Part shown: positions 29,924-39,101 of the stretch, piece after piece
How the letters are laid out: every line of letters begins with the position of its first letter
How positions within the stretch are numbered: position 1 is the stretch's first letter
From: Pseudomonadota bacterium
Lineage (GTDB): Bacteria > Pseudomonadota > Gammaproteobacteria > Steroidobacterales > Steroidobacteraceae
Reading direction: 5' to 3'
Assembly (NCBI GenBank): GCA_021777555.1
Contig: JAJYDK010000021.1
Coordinates: forward strand, 1 to 64,000
DNA length: 64,000 nucleotides
Position numbers and translations under genes: made by a program
Notes under the pieces: model-generated
Databases searched by the model: none
The model's input: only the letters and a program-made list of their open reading frames with translations
What the model was told of the DNA's origin: nothing

Positions 29924-30259
29924 ATGTTCGACTTCGGCTTCTCCGAACTCCTGGTGATTCTGGTCCTGGCCCTCATCGTGCTGGGGCCCCAGAAGCTGCC
30001 GGGCGTGGTCCGCAAGGTCGGCCGCTGGGTCGGCCGGGCGCGCGCCATGGCGCGCCAGTTCCAGGACCAGCTCGAGGAGGAAATCGACCTGGAGGACAGC
30101 CGCAGCCGCCCGGTGCCGCCGCCCTTGCCGCCGGATCCCCCCGTGTACACCGAGCCATCGCACCCCGCTGCGCCCTCGCAGGGGACCCCGGGTATGCCGG
30201 GCCCTGCTGAGACCGCACCGGCCCACCCCCCGGCGGATGCGCATGAGCCAAGAGCCTGA
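29924..30259 (+). CDS. tatB: Twin-arginine translocase subunit TatB
   Basis: A 111-residue protein starting MFDFGFSELLVILVLALIVLGPQKLPG. The glutamate in the membrane segment (GFSELL) and the LGPQKLP hinge are TatB hallmarks. The amphipathic helix VVRKVGRWVGRARAMARQFQ is followed by an acidic region and a proline-rich tail. TatB binds TatC to form the receptor complex. Its 3' end overlaps tatC by 23 bases, indicating coupling. Confidence 0.95.
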   Translation: MFDFGFSELLVILVLALIVLGPQKLPGVVRKVGRWVGRARAMARQFQDQLEEEIDLEDSRSRPVPPPLPPDPPVYTEPSHPAAPSQGTPGMPGPAETAPAHPPADAHEPRA

Positions 30260-31013
30260 GAGCCTCGCCGAGGGCTCGCTCATCTCCCATCTCCTCGAGC
30301 TGCGGGAACGGCTGATCCGTGCCCTGGTCGTGGTGGGACTGGCATTCGCTCCATGCGCCTTCTACGCCAACAAGCTCTTCACGCTGCTGGCCCGTCCGCT
30401 GTTCAAGATGCTGCCCAAGGGCAGTCACCTCATCGCCACCGGTGTGGCGGCGCCGTTCACCACCCCGTTCAAGCTGGCCTTCTTCATCGCACTCTTCGGC
30501 GCCATGCCGTACGTGCTCTACCAGGTCTGGGCCTTCGTGGCGCCGGGCCTGTATCGTCACGAGAAACGCTTCGCGCTTCCCTTGCTGGTCTCCTCGATCG
30601 TCCTGTTCTACGCGGGAATGGCGTTCGCGTACTTCGCGGTGTTCCCCGCAATGTTCCATTTCTTCGCCGCCACGACGCCGAAGGACGTGGCGATGATGAC
30701 CGACATCAGCCAGTACCTGGATTTCGTGCTGGTGATGTTCTTCGCGTTCGGCGCGGCCTTCGAGCTGCCCGTGGCGGTGGTGCTGCTGGTGCTGTTGAAT
30801 CTGGTGAAGCTCGAGAAGCTCAAAGCCATCCGCGGGTATGTGCTGCTCGGGGTGTTCATCGTCGCCGCCTTCATCACACCGCCGGATGCCGTCTCGCAAT
30901 CGATGATGGCCGTGCCGATGTACTTCCTCTACGAAGGCGGCGTCCTCATGGCAAGCGTCCTGATGCGCATCAAGCGCGATGCGGCCGATGAGGAGCGGGC
31001 CGCGGCGTCCTGA
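30237..31013 (+). CDS. tatC: Twin-arginine translocase subunit TatC
   Basis: A 258-residue protein with six membrane helices. It has the N-terminal HLLELRERLIRALV segment that binds signal peptides, YQVWAFVAPGLYRHEKR, and ITPPDAVSQSMMAVPMYFLYE near the C-terminus, all highly conserved in TatC. A second methionine two codons downstream (30243) could also start translation. It completes the tatABC operon. Confidence 0.97.
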   Translation: MRMSQEPESLAEGSLISHLLELRERLIRALVVVGLAFAPCAFYANKLFTLLARPLFKMLPKGSHLIATGVAAPFTTPFKLAFFIALFGAMPYVLYQVWAFVAPGLYRHEKRFALPLLVSSIVLFYAGMAFAYFAVFPAMFHFFAATTPKDVAMMTDISQYLDFVLVMFFAFGAAFELPVAVVLLVLLNLVKLEKLKAIRGYVLLGVFIVAAFITPPDAVSQSMMAVPMYFLYEGGVLMASVLMRIKRDAADEERAAAS

Positions 31014-31060
31014 GTGCCCCGGGGAAACTCCGCGATCCTCCCAAGAACAAGATCCTGGAT

Positions 31061-32557
31061 ATGAACTCGACACCGAAAGCCCTGGAAACGACCACCCCGA
31101 CGACCGAGACGGCCACGCTGTTCGGTCATCCGCGGGGACTCGCAACGCTGTTCTTCACGGAGATGTGGGAACGGTTCACCTATTACGGGATACAGTCCAT
31201 CCTGATCCTGTTCATGGTGGCGGCGAGCGGCCGCGGTGGCCTCGGATTCGGCGACCAGAGCGCCAACGCCATCGTCGGCCTGTACTTCGGCGGCACCTAC
31301 CTGCTCTCGCTCCTCGGCGGCTGGGTGGCGGACCGGCTGATCGGCGGGCGCCTCGCGGTGACCGCGGGCGGCGTGTTGATCACCGCCGGCAACGCCTTGC
31401 TCGCCTCGGGCGGCACGCGTCTTTTCTTCCTGGGGTTGGTCTTCAACGTGCTCGGCGTCGGGCTGCTCAAGCCCAATGTGAGCGCGACCGTGGGCGAGCT
31501 GTATCCCGTGGACGGCTCGCAGCGCGACGCCGGCTTCTCGATTTTCTACATGGGCATCAACATCGGCTCGCTCTTCGGCCCGATATTCGTGCCGATCGTC
31601 GCCGAACGCTACGGCTGGCATGCGGGCTTCGCCCTGCCCGCCCTCGGCATGCTGTTCGGTGTGGCCCAGTTCCTGGCGACACAGCGCTACCTCGGCCGCG
31701 CCGGCGCCGCCCCGGTGAGCACCCGGCCGCGCTCCTGGCTGGCCCTCGGCCTCTTCGCGGTCGTGATCGGCGCCGTCACGACGCTGATGTTGAGCGGTGC
31801 CGTGACGGTGAACGCGGTGGCGCTTGACGCCCGGGTGTCTTGGGCGGTCGGCATTCTGATGGCGGCGTATCTGCTGTACATGGCGCTCTTCGGGGGCCTC
31901 GACCGTCAGGAACGCGACCGGGTGTTCGCCATGATGGCGCTGTTCGCCGCCTCCACCGTCTTCTGGATGGCCTACATGCAGATGTTCGGGTCGTTCACGC
32001 TCTTTGCGCAGCGATACACCGATCTGGAGGTGTTCGGCTGGAGGATGCCGGCCGGTGTCACTCAGACCATCGACCCGATCTTCATCATATCGCTGGCCCC
32101 GGTGTTCGCGGCGCTGTGGGTGCGTCTCGGGCGGCGCGGCCGGGACCTGTCCTCGCCGGGGAAGTTCGCCTGGGGACTGTTGCTCATGGGCGCGGGCATG
32201 CTGGTGATGTACGTGGCGGCGCTGCGTGTCATGCACGGCGTGAAGGTGTCGCTACTGTGGCTCACGGCCAATTATTTCCTGAACGCCTGCGGCGAGCTGT
32301 GTCTCTCGCCCGTAGGCCTGTCCTCCACCACGAAGCTCGCGCCGAAGCGCTTCGCCGGCCAGACCATGGGGCTGTGGTTCCTCACCCTGGCGCTCGGCAG
32401 TTTCCTCGCGGGACTGCTCTCGGGCGACTACAACGCCCATCACCTGGCAACGCTCCCCGCGCTGTATCTGAAGCTCTTTCTCTGGAGCACCGCCGGCGGT
32501 GTCCTGCTGCTGCTGCTCACCCCCCGGGTGAAGCGGCTGATGGCCGGCGTGCAGTGA
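31061..32557 (+). CDS. POT-family proton-dependent oligopeptide transporter
   Basis: A 498-residue, twelve-plus helix transporter of the PTR2/POT family, which imports di- and tripeptides with protons. The N-terminal signature FFTEMWERFTYYGIQSILILFM, GGTYLLSLLGGWVADRLIGGR and the FSIFYMGINIGSLFGP motif are diagnostic. Late segments include LSPVGLSSTTKLAPKRFAGQTMGLWFL. It starts about 47 bases after tatC but is not functionally tied to it. Confidence 0.94.
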   Translation: MNSTPKALETTTPTTETATLFGHPRGLATLFFTEMWERFTYYGIQSILILFMVAASGRGGLGFGDQSANAIVGLYFGGTYLLSLLGGWVADRLIGGRLAVTAGGVLITAGNALLASGGTRLFFLGLVFNVLGVGLLKPNVSATVGELYPVDGSQRDAGFSIFYMGINIGSLFGPIFVPIVAERYGWHAGFALPALGMLFGVAQFLATQRYLGRAGAAPVSTRPRSWLALGLFAVVIGAVTTLMLSGAVTVNAVALDARVSWAVGILMAAYLLYMALFGGLDRQERDRVFAMMALFAASTVFWMAYMQMFGSFTLFAQRYTDLEVFGWRMPAGVTQTIDPIFIISLAPVFAALWVRLGRRGRDLSSPGKFAWGLLLMGAGMLVMYVAALRVMHGVKVSLLWLTANYFLNACGELCLSPVGLSSTTKLAPKRFAGQTMGLWFLTLALGSFLAGLLSGDYNAHHLATLPALYLKLFLWSTAGGVLLLLLTPRVKRLMAGVQ

Positions 32558-32745
32558 GCGGCCTCGGTTCGGGTCCTCCAGGGCGGCCAAGGAAAGCCCG
32601 CGAATGATCGACCGCTGGTAGAGGCCCGCGGCCGGGCTTCGGCGCCCGCACCGCCGGGCAACGCATCAGAATTAGTTATGGCATTCCGGCCGGGTGCTTC
32701 GCTACTCTGCGCCTTCCGCGGCCGGGCCGCGCTCGAGCAACGGTC

Positions 32746-33987
32746 GTGAAATTCTTCAAGCGATTCTCCCAGCTGACCGGAGCGCAACGGCACGCCTATT
32801 TCGCGGCCCTCGGCGGCTGGACGCTGGATGCGTTCGATTTCTTCATTTTCATCGTGGCGCTGAGCTCGATCGGCGCCGACTTCCATGCCCGTGTCTCGGC
32901 CGTGGCATTCGGCATCACCCTCACCCTCGCCCTGCGGCCGGTCGGCGCGCTGGTGTTCGGATGGCTGGCCGAGAAGTACGGGCGCCGCCCGGTGCTGATG
33001 CTGAACGTCTTCTCGTTCGCACTCGTCGAGTTGGCCTCCGCGTTCGCGCCCAATCTCACCACGTTGCTCGCGCTGCGCGCCGTGTTCGGCTTCGCCATGG
33101 GTGGGGAATGGGGCGTGGGCGCGGCATTGGCGTTCGAGACGCTGCCGGCCGAGGGCAGGGGATTCTTCTCCGGATTGCTGCAGGAAGGCTACGTCATCGG
33201 CTACCTGCTCGCCGCGGCGGTCTCCAGGCTGTTCTTCCCGGCGGTGGGCTGGCGCGGCTTGTTCGTGATCGGCGCGATTCCGGCGTTGTTCGTGCTCTAC
33301 ATCCGGCGCGGCGTGGCGGAATCGCCCGCCTGGCTCGCCGGGCGGCACCGCAGGCGGGCCTCGCCCGGTGAGTTGTGGCGCGCCGTGAGGAGCAACCTGC
33401 CCGTCGTGTTGTACATGATCGTGCTGATGGCGTTCTTCAACGCCTTCTCGCACGGCTCGCAGGACCTGTACAAGCCGTTCCTGTTGAGGCAGCTGCACCT
33501 CGGCGACGCCACGGCCGATGACCTGCTCATGATCATGAACGTCGGGGCCCTGCTCGGCGGCATCTTCTTCGGCTCGCTGTCCGAACACCTCGGGCGGCGC
33601 AAGGCGATCGCCGTCGCCGCGGCGCTGGCGCTTCCCGTCATACCGCTGTGGACCTACGCCCCGAGCGTGCCGTGGCTCGCGCTCGGGGCATTCCTCATGC
33701 AGTTCATGGTGCAGGGCGCCTGGGGCATCGTCCCCGCGCACCTGAATGAACTCTCACCGCCCGGGGTGCGGGCCATGCTGCCGGCTTTCGCCTATCAGTT
33801 CGGCAATTTCGCGGTGGCGTTGCTCGCGCCCGTGCAGTCGGGGATCGCCGAGCGGCACGGAAACGACTACGCCTCGATGCTCGCCTGGACGCTCGGCATC
33901 GTGGCCGTCTCGCTCGCCCTCGTCTCCCTCGCCGGCCGGGAGGCCCGGAATGTCGCGATGACCGATTCGAGCAGGGTCAATGAATGA
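32746..33987 (+). CDS. MFS transporter, SHS/sialate-lactate type
   Basis: A 413-residue twelve-helix MFS protein that uses a GTG start. Signature motifs are GGWTLDAFDFFIF in helix 1, FGWLAEKYGRRPVLM between helices 2 and 3, and FAMGGEWGVGAALAFE in helix 4, matching the sialate:H+ and lactate/pyruvate symporter subfamily. Candidate substrates are therefore monocarboxylates or acidic sugars, but this is not decided by sequence. The gene converges with an exported methyltransferase-like gene; a perfect hairpin separates them. Confidence 0.86.
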   Translation: MKFFKRFSQLTGAQRHAYFAALGGWTLDAFDFFIFIVALSSIGADFHARVSAVAFGITLTLALRPVGALVFGWLAEKYGRRPVLMLNVFSFALVELASAFAPNLTTLLALRAVFGFAMGGEWGVGAALAFETLPAEGRGFFSGLLQEGYVIGYLLAAAVSRLFFPAVGWRGLFVIGAIPALFVLYIRRGVAESPAWLAGRHRRRASPGELWRAVRSNLPVVLYMIVLMAFFNAFSHGSQDLYKPFLLRQLHLGDATADDLLMIMNVGALLGGIFFGSLSEHLGRRKAIAVAAALALPVIPLWTYAPSVPWLALGAFLMQFMVQGAWGIVPAHLNELSPPGVRAMLPAFAYQFGNFAVALLAPVQSGIAERHGNDYASMLAWTLGIVAVSLALVSLAGREARNVAMTDSSRVNE

Positions 33988-33988
33988 C

Positions 33989-34015
33989 GGACCCGCCGGC
34001 CCGGCCGGCGGGTCC
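33989..34015. terminator. Perfect inverted repeat between convergent genes
   Basis: GGACCCGCCGGCC (33989-34001) is followed after one C by its exact reverse complement ending at 34015. It starts two bases after the MFS stop codon and ends nine bases before the convergent gene's stop at 34024, so it can serve both transcripts. No U-tract is seen. Confidence 0.7.
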
Positions 34016-34023
34016 GCGGCGGC

Positions 34024-35010
34024 TCAGGATGCGGGCTTGATGAACCTCAGCGTGTAGTCGTCGGCGTACCCCACGGCTGCGTACTTGCGGCGGGCCTCCG
34101 GAGTCTTGTCCGCGAGCGACGGCGGCAGCATGAACACCGGAATGTCGCGCGGATCCTTCGGATTCGCGAGGATCTCGGACGTCCCGCCGAGCTGGAAGCC
34201 GGCCTTCTCCGCCTCCTGAATCACGAACGCCTGGGGCAGGCGCGCCAACGGGAAGCACTGGGCGAGCGGCGTGCCGGGCGCGGCGCGATGGCCGACGATG
34301 CCGAGAACGCCGCCCGGCTTGAGCACGCGAAAGGCGCTGCGCAGGAATTTCTCGAGAAAGACGGGAGTCACCTCGTGGTGTACGTTCGCGAACATCAGAT
34401 CGTGCATGTTGTTGAACGTGACCACCATGTCGGCCGAATCCGGCGCCCCGAGATGCAGATAGCCGGGCAGCTCGAAGGGCTCGAGGCGCACCTTGCCATA
34501 GACCGCCGGGTCGGCGGCGAGCTTGTGGTCGTAGGCGAGCGCCGAGCGATGCGCCCAGCCGCTCGTGCCGGCCACCGGATCGGTGGCCTCGATCAGTTGA
34601 CCGTGATCGCGCAGGAAGGGCGCCAGGATTTCGGTGTACCAGCCGCCGCCCGGAAGCACTTCCACGACGCGCATGTCGGGCCGGATGCCGAAGAATTCCA
34701 GCGTCTGTTCGGGGTGCCGGTATGGGTCGCGCGCCACGAACGCGGGTGTGCGCCAGGCGCCGTGGATGGCGGCCTGCAGAGCCTGCTTCACGGCAGGCGG
34801 TGTTGCCGCAGAGGCCGCCTCCGGACTCACGAGCAAGTCCTGTTGCGTGAGATGTTTCTGCGCGGTGGGCGGCGCGGCGAAACTGGCCGCAGGGCAGCTC
34901 AAAGCGAGGATCGTGGCCAGAGCCGCGGCCCTCGGCATGAGCCCGGTGGCTTTGCGGGGGAAACGGCCGGGACGGGGTGACCTCGAAACGGTCGGGGCGG
35001 GCGCTGTCAT
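34024..35010 (-). CDS. Exported class I methyltransferase-like protein
   Basis: A 328-residue protein with a long N-terminal region containing a signal peptide (ALATILALSCPAASFAAPP) and then a Rossmann methyltransferase-like domain: MRVVEVLPGGGWYTEIL (SAM-binding motif I), LIEATDPVAG (motif II region), ADMVVTFNNMHDL and FRVLKPGGVLGIVGHRA. It belongs to the predicted methyltransferases of COG4798 type. Export is unusual because SAM is cytoplasmic, so either the signal peptide is not cleaved or the fold is reused. Start 35010 is supported by GGAGA about eight bases upstream. Confidence 0.84.
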   Translation of the reverse strand: MTAPAPTVSRSPRPGRFPRKATGLMPRAAALATILALSCPAASFAAPPTAQKHLTQQDLLVSPEAASAATPPAVKQALQAAIHGAWRTPAFVARDPYRHPEQTLEFFGIRPDMRVVEVLPGGGWYTEILAPFLRDHGQLIEATDPVAGTSGWAHRSALAYDHKLAADPAVYGKVRLEPFELPGYLHLGAPDSADMVVTFNNMHDLMFANVHHEVTPVFLEKFLRSAFRVLKPGGVLGIVGHRAAPGTPLAQCFPLARLPQAFVIQEAEKAGFQLGGTSEILANPKDPRDIPVFMLPPSLADKTPEARRKYAAVGYADDYTLRFIKPAS

Positions 35011-35122
35011 GGGACGGTCTCCGGTTCCGAAAGGCGTCAACGATAGCGCAGGTCGCCTCCGCCACCAACTGGAGAGACTCGGGGCTCGGCTCCCCGCGGA
35101 AGGTCGATGGTGCGGCTTGGGA

Positions 35123-35752
35123 TCAGCCGCGTCCGCGGTGGGCCCGGCGTGCGCGAGTCAGCATCGGCCTCAGGTACGGCCAGAGCGTATCGAGCACCAG
35201 CGGCTCGCCCGCGGCGGTGGGGTGAAGTCCGTCCGACTGCATCAGCCGCCGCTCGAGCGCCACCTTGTCGAGAAGAAAGGGCACCAGGGGCAGGTGATAG
35301 GTGCGCGCGAGCTCCGGGTACAGGGCCGCGAACTGCTTGGTGTAACGCGGTCCGTAATTGGGCGGAATGAGCATGCCGACCAGGAGCACGCGCGTCCCGG
35401 CGGCCTGCGCCATGCGCACGATGGCGGCGAGGTTCTTCTCGGCCAGGGTGAGCGGCAGGCCCCGCAGGCCGTCGTTCGCACCGAGCTCGAGGATCATGAT
35501 GCCCGGTCGGTGGACTCTCAGCTCGCGGGGCAACCGTTCGAGACCGCCGGTGGTGGTCTCACCGCTGACGCTGGCATTGACCAGGGTGTACCGGTACCCT
35601 TCACTGCGCAGGCGATTGGCCAGCAGCGCCACCCAACCCTGCTCGGGGCGCAGGCCATGCGCGGCGCTCAGACTGTCACCGAGCACGAGGATGGTCCGGT
35701 CGGTGGCCGCCGCACACTGGAGCGCGATGAGCATCAACCCCAGAGCTGACAC
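35123..35752 (-). CDS. tesA: Arylesterase / lysophospholipase (SGNH hydrolase)
   Basis: A roughly 209-residue periplasmic GDSL-family esterase. It has a short signal peptide ending near LQCAAATDR, block I ILVLGDSLSAAHG with the catalytic serine, VNASVSGETTTGGLERLP, block III ELGANDGLRG, and the C-terminal SDGLHPTAAGE with catalytic Asp and His. A GTG start at 35752 gives a complete signal peptide; the ATG at 35734 is an alternative. It is divergent from the ABC transporter genes, an arrangement seen for tesA-ybbA-ybbP in many gammaproteobacteria. Confidence 0.92.
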   Translation of the reverse strand: MSALGLMLIALQCAAATDRTILVLGDSLSAAHGLRPEQGWVALLANRLRSEGYRYTLVNASVSGETTTGGLERLPRELRVHRPGIMILELGANDGLRGLPLTLAEKNLAAIVRMAQAAGTRVLLVGMLIPPNYGPRYTKQFAALYPELARTYHLPLVPFLLDKVALERRLMQSDGLHPTAAGEPLVLDTLWPYLRPMLTRARRAHRGRG

Positions 35753-35813
35753 GAAAGCCCACCAACGGGGGGAATTCGCCGGCGGGCGGGCAGGCGCCGG
35801 GCAGGCGCCCGGA

Positions 35814-36482
35814 ATGGTCGGCGGTGTTCTCACGGCGGAGCGCCTCGTGAAGCAGGTCGGGAGTCCCGAAGGCCCGCTCACTATAGTGCAGGATGTCTCC
35901 CTCGACATCGCCCGCGGCGAGTCGGTGGCCGTGGTCGGTCCCTCGGGGGCCGGCAAATCGACCCTGCTCGCCTTGCTCGCCGGTCTCGATCTGCCGACGA
36001 GCGGACGCGTGCTGCTCGAGGGGCACGATCTCACAGCGCTCGACGAGGACGGGCGGGCACGGCTCAGGGCCGCGCGTGTGGGCTTCGTGTTCCAGGCCTT
36101 CCACCTGATCCCCGCGCTCACGGCGCTCGAGAACGTGATGCTGCCCCTGGAGCTCACCGGCCACTCCGGAGCGCGCGATGCGGCGCTCGACACGCTGCGC
36201 CGCGTCGGCCTCGCCGACCGCACCGGCCACTACCCGCGCCAACTCTCGGGTGGCGAGCAGCAGCGTGTCGCCTTGGCCAGGGCCTTCGTCACGCGGCCGG
36301 CCGTGCTGTTCGCCGATGAGCCCACGGGCAATCTCGACTCCGCCACCGGCGCTCGCATCGGTCAGCTGCTGTTCGAGCTGAACGCCGACTCGCACACGAC
36401 ACTGGTGCTGGTCACGCACGACCAGGATCTCGCCACGCGCTGCCGGCGCGTGCTGCGGATGGACGCCGGGCGCATCGTCTGA
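35814..36482 (+). CDS. ABC transporter ATP-binding protein (YbbA/LolD-like)
   Basis: A 222-residue ATPase of the MacB/LolD class. Walker A is [11 protein letters not shown], the Q-loop [18 protein letters not shown], the signature [15 protein letters not shown], Walker [15 protein letters not shown], and the H-loop LVLVTHDQ. It starts [14 protein letters not shown] at 35814. It pairs with the large permease that begins three bases after its stop. The probable substrate is unknown; LolD-like ATPases act on lipids or lipoproteins. Confidence 0.93.
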   Translation: MVGGVLTAERLVKQVGSPEGPLTIVQDVSLDIARGESVAVVGPSGAGKSTLLALLAGLDLPTSGRVLLEGHDLTALDEDGRARLRAARVGFVFQAFHLIPALTALENVMLPLELTGHSGARDAALDTLRRVGLADRTGHYPRQLSGGEQQRVALARAFVTRPAVLFADEPTGNLDSATGARIGQLLFELNADSHTTLVLVTHDQDLATRCRRVLRMDAGRIV

Positions 36483-36484
36483 CC

Positions 36485-38983
36485 ATGCGCTCAATCCGTC
36501 TCGCGCTGCGGATGCTCGGCCGGGAATGGCGCTCCGGCGAGCTCGGGGTGTTGCTGCTCGCGCTGACGATCGCCGTGGCGGCGCTGACCGGCGTGGGCTT
36601 CCTGGTGAGCCGGATCGGCGCCGCGGTGGCGATGCAGGCGACGCAGGTGCTTGCGGCCGACCTTCGCGTGGAATCCGCGCGACCCATCGCAGACACCGTG
36701 TTTGCGCGGGCGGCCCGGATGGGCCTCGACCAGGCGCGTGGCACCGGCATGCTGAGCGTCGTATTCGACGGCGAGCGGAGCCAGTTGACGGATCTCTACG
36801 CCGTCACGTCGGGCTATCCGCTGCGTGGCAAAGTCCTCGTGGCCGCTCACTTGTTCGCCCGAGGCACGCCGGCCAGCGCCGTTCCGCCTCCCGGGGTGGT
36901 GTGGGCCGACTCGAGGCTGCTCGCCGCCCTCGGCGGCCACGTGGGCTCGCAGCTCAGTATCGGGGCCGCGACGCTCAGGGTGGGGCGGGTGCTCATCTCA
37001 CGCCCCGATCAGGGCGGCACGTTCACGAGCCTGGTGCCCAACCTGCTCATGAATGCCGCGGACCTGCCGCGCACACAGCTCATCCAGCCCGGCAGCCGGG
37101 TGCGGTACAGCGCACTGTTTTCCGGTGACCGCAGACGGGTCGCGGCCTTCGAGACCTGGCTCCGGGCGCATCTGCGCCCGGGCGAGCAGGTGCGCGACAT
37201 CGCCGACACCAGCCCGCAGATCGGCAGCGCGGTGAATCGCGCCGGCCGATTCCTCAGCCTCGCGAGCCTGGTGGCGGTGCTGCTGTGCGCCGCGGCGGTG
37301 GCGATGTCGGCACGGCGGTACGTCGCCCGCCATCTGGATCTGGTTGCGCTCTTGAAGACGTTGGGAGCCACGCGACGCTTCACTCTGTGGCTGACCACCC
37401 TGGAGCTTCTCGCCGTGGCGGCGATCGCCTCGCTCCTCGGCGCCTCGATCGGCTATGTGGCCCAGGCATGGCTGGTGTATGCGCTGCGGGGCGTGTTGGC
37501 CCAGGGGACCTTGCCCGCGGCGAGCCTGACGCCGGTTGCGATCGGCTCGCTCACCGCGGTGGCGCTGCTCGCCGGCTTCGCGCTCCCACCGCTTTGGCAG
37601 CTGTCCCGCACGCCTGCGATCCGAGTGCTGCGCCGTGACATCGGGCCGCCTCCGCTCTCGGTATTGCTCGCATTCGGTCCTTCGGCGGGAGTGATCGCTG
37701 CGCTGATCGCGTGGGTCGTCCTCGATATGCGGCTGTTCCTCGAGGTCACGGCCGGCCTGGCGGCGTTCCTGGCGCTGCTCTTCGCAGCGGGCATGCTGTT
37801 GGTGAGGGCCGCGGCCCGTCTGCGTGGCCACGTGGGGGTGGCCTGGCGCTATGGGATCGCCAACCTGGGCCGGCGGCGCACCGACAGCGTGGTGCAGGTC
37901 GTGGCCTTCGGTGTCGGGATCATGGCGCTGCTGCTGCTGGGGATCATCCGCAACGACCTGGACGGGGCCTGGCGGGGATCGCTCCCGGCGGACCTGCCGA
38001 ACTACTTCTTCATCAACATCCCGCCGCACAGCCGCGCTGCCTTCATCGCCTATCTGCACTCGCATGGCGCGCGCACCTCGCGCATGCTGCCGATGATCCG
38101 GGGACGCCTGACGGCCATCAACGGGCGGCCGGTCGAGTCCATGCGGTTTCCGGGGCGCCGGGGCGAGCACTTCGCCACACGCGAGCAGAATCTTTCCTGG
38201 GCCAGCACCCTCGGCCGCGACAATCGCATCGTCGCGGGCCGGTGGTGGACGCCCTCGGAGCGAGGCGTGCCGCTGGTGTCGATCGCCACCGAATTCGAGC
38301 GCTGGCTCGGTCTGCGTCTGGGGGACGAGCTGACCTTCGACGTCGCCGGGGACTCCTTCACAGTGAGGGTGGCGAGCGTGCGCAAGGTCAAATGGGACAG
38401 TTTCCAGCCCAATTTCTTCATCCTGTTCGCGCCGGGGCTGCTCGAGAAGGAAACGGGCACCTATCTGACCAGCGCCTATCTGACCCCGGATCAGGCGCGC
38501 TCGCTGGCGCAGCTCGCCCGAACCTTCCCCAGTGTGTCCATCTTCGACATCGACGATCTGCTCAACGATGTCCGGGCGGTGATGGACAAGGCGGTGCTGG
38601 CGGTGCAGAGCGTCTTCGTGTTCACGCTGCTGGCGGGATTGACGGTACTCCTCGCCGCGGTGCAGTCGAGCCGCGACGAGCGGCGCTATGAGAGCGCCAT
38701 GCTGCGCACCCTCGGCGCGAGCCGCGCCACGGTGCTGAAGGGCGTGCTGGCGGAGTTCGCGGCGCTCGGCGCGCTGGCCGGCCTGCTCGCGGCGGCGGGG
38801 GCATCGGTGGCCGCCTGGTTCCTGACGACCCATGTGCTCGATCTGCGTTACACGTTCAGCCCCGTCGCCTGCGCGATCGGATTCGGCGGCGGAATCGTGC
38901 TGGTGGCGGCGAGCGGCTGGCTGGCGACCCGCTCGGTCGTGAATCAGCCGCCGCTCGGCGCACTGCGGGCGGGATCCGGTTGA
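36485..38983 (+). CDS. FtsX-like ABC transporter permease (YbbP family)
   Basis: An 832-residue integral membrane protein with two FtsX-type domains, each with a large periplasmic loop, and about ten membrane helices. Segments such as LALRMLGREWRSGELGVLLLAL at the N-terminus and ESAMLRTLGASRATVLKGVLAEF near the C-terminus match the YbbP group. It forms a transporter with the adjacent ATPase. The family is often found with a GDSL esterase, as here, suggesting a link to export or processing of a lipid or ester compound; this is inference. Confidence 0.92.
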   Translation: MRSIRLALRMLGREWRSGELGVLLLALTIAVAALTGVGFLVSRIGAAVAMQATQVLAADLRVESARPIADTVFARAARMGLDQARGTGMLSVVFDGERSQLTDLYAVTSGYPLRGKVLVAAHLFARGTPASAVPPPGVVWADSRLLAALGGHVGSQLSIGAATLRVGRVLISRPDQGGTFTSLVPNLLMNAADLPRTQLIQPGSRVRYSALFSGDRRRVAAFETWLRAHLRPGEQVRDIADTSPQIGSAVNRAGRFLSLASLVAVLLCAAAVAMSARRYVARHLDLVALLKTLGATRRFTLWLTTLELLAVAAIASLLGASIGYVAQAWLVYALRGVLAQGTLPAASLTPVAIGSLTAVALLAGFALPPLWQLSRTPAIRVLRRDIGPPPLSVLLAFGPSAGVIAALIAWVVLDMRLFLEVTAGLAAFLALLFAAGMLLVRAAARLRGHVGVAWRYGIANLGRRRTDSVVQVVAFGVGIMALLLLGIIRNDLDGAWRGSLPADLPNYFFINIPPHSRAAFIAYLHSHGARTSRMLPMIRGRLTAINGRPVESMRFPGRRGEHFATREQNLSWASTLGRDNRIVAGRWWTPSERGVPLVSIATEFERWLGLRLGDELTFDVAGDSFTVRVASVRKVKWDSFQPNFFILFAPGLLEKETGTYLTSAYLTPDQARSLAQLARTFPSVSIFDIDDLLNDVRAVMDKAVLAVQSVFVFTLLAGLTVLLAAVQSSRDERRYESAMLRTLGASRATVLKGVLAEFAALGALAGLLAAAGASVAAWFLTTHVLDLRYTFSPVACAIGFGGGIVLVAASGWLATRSVVNQPPLGALRAGSG

Positions 38984-39101
38984 GCGAGGTGAACGGTGAG
39001 GGCCGCGCCGAGAATCTGCAGCGGATATTGACTCACATTCAGCTGGATTCCAGAAATGAGTGCATGAAAGTAAATGGAAAGGGTGCCGTGCGCGGCATGG
39101 G

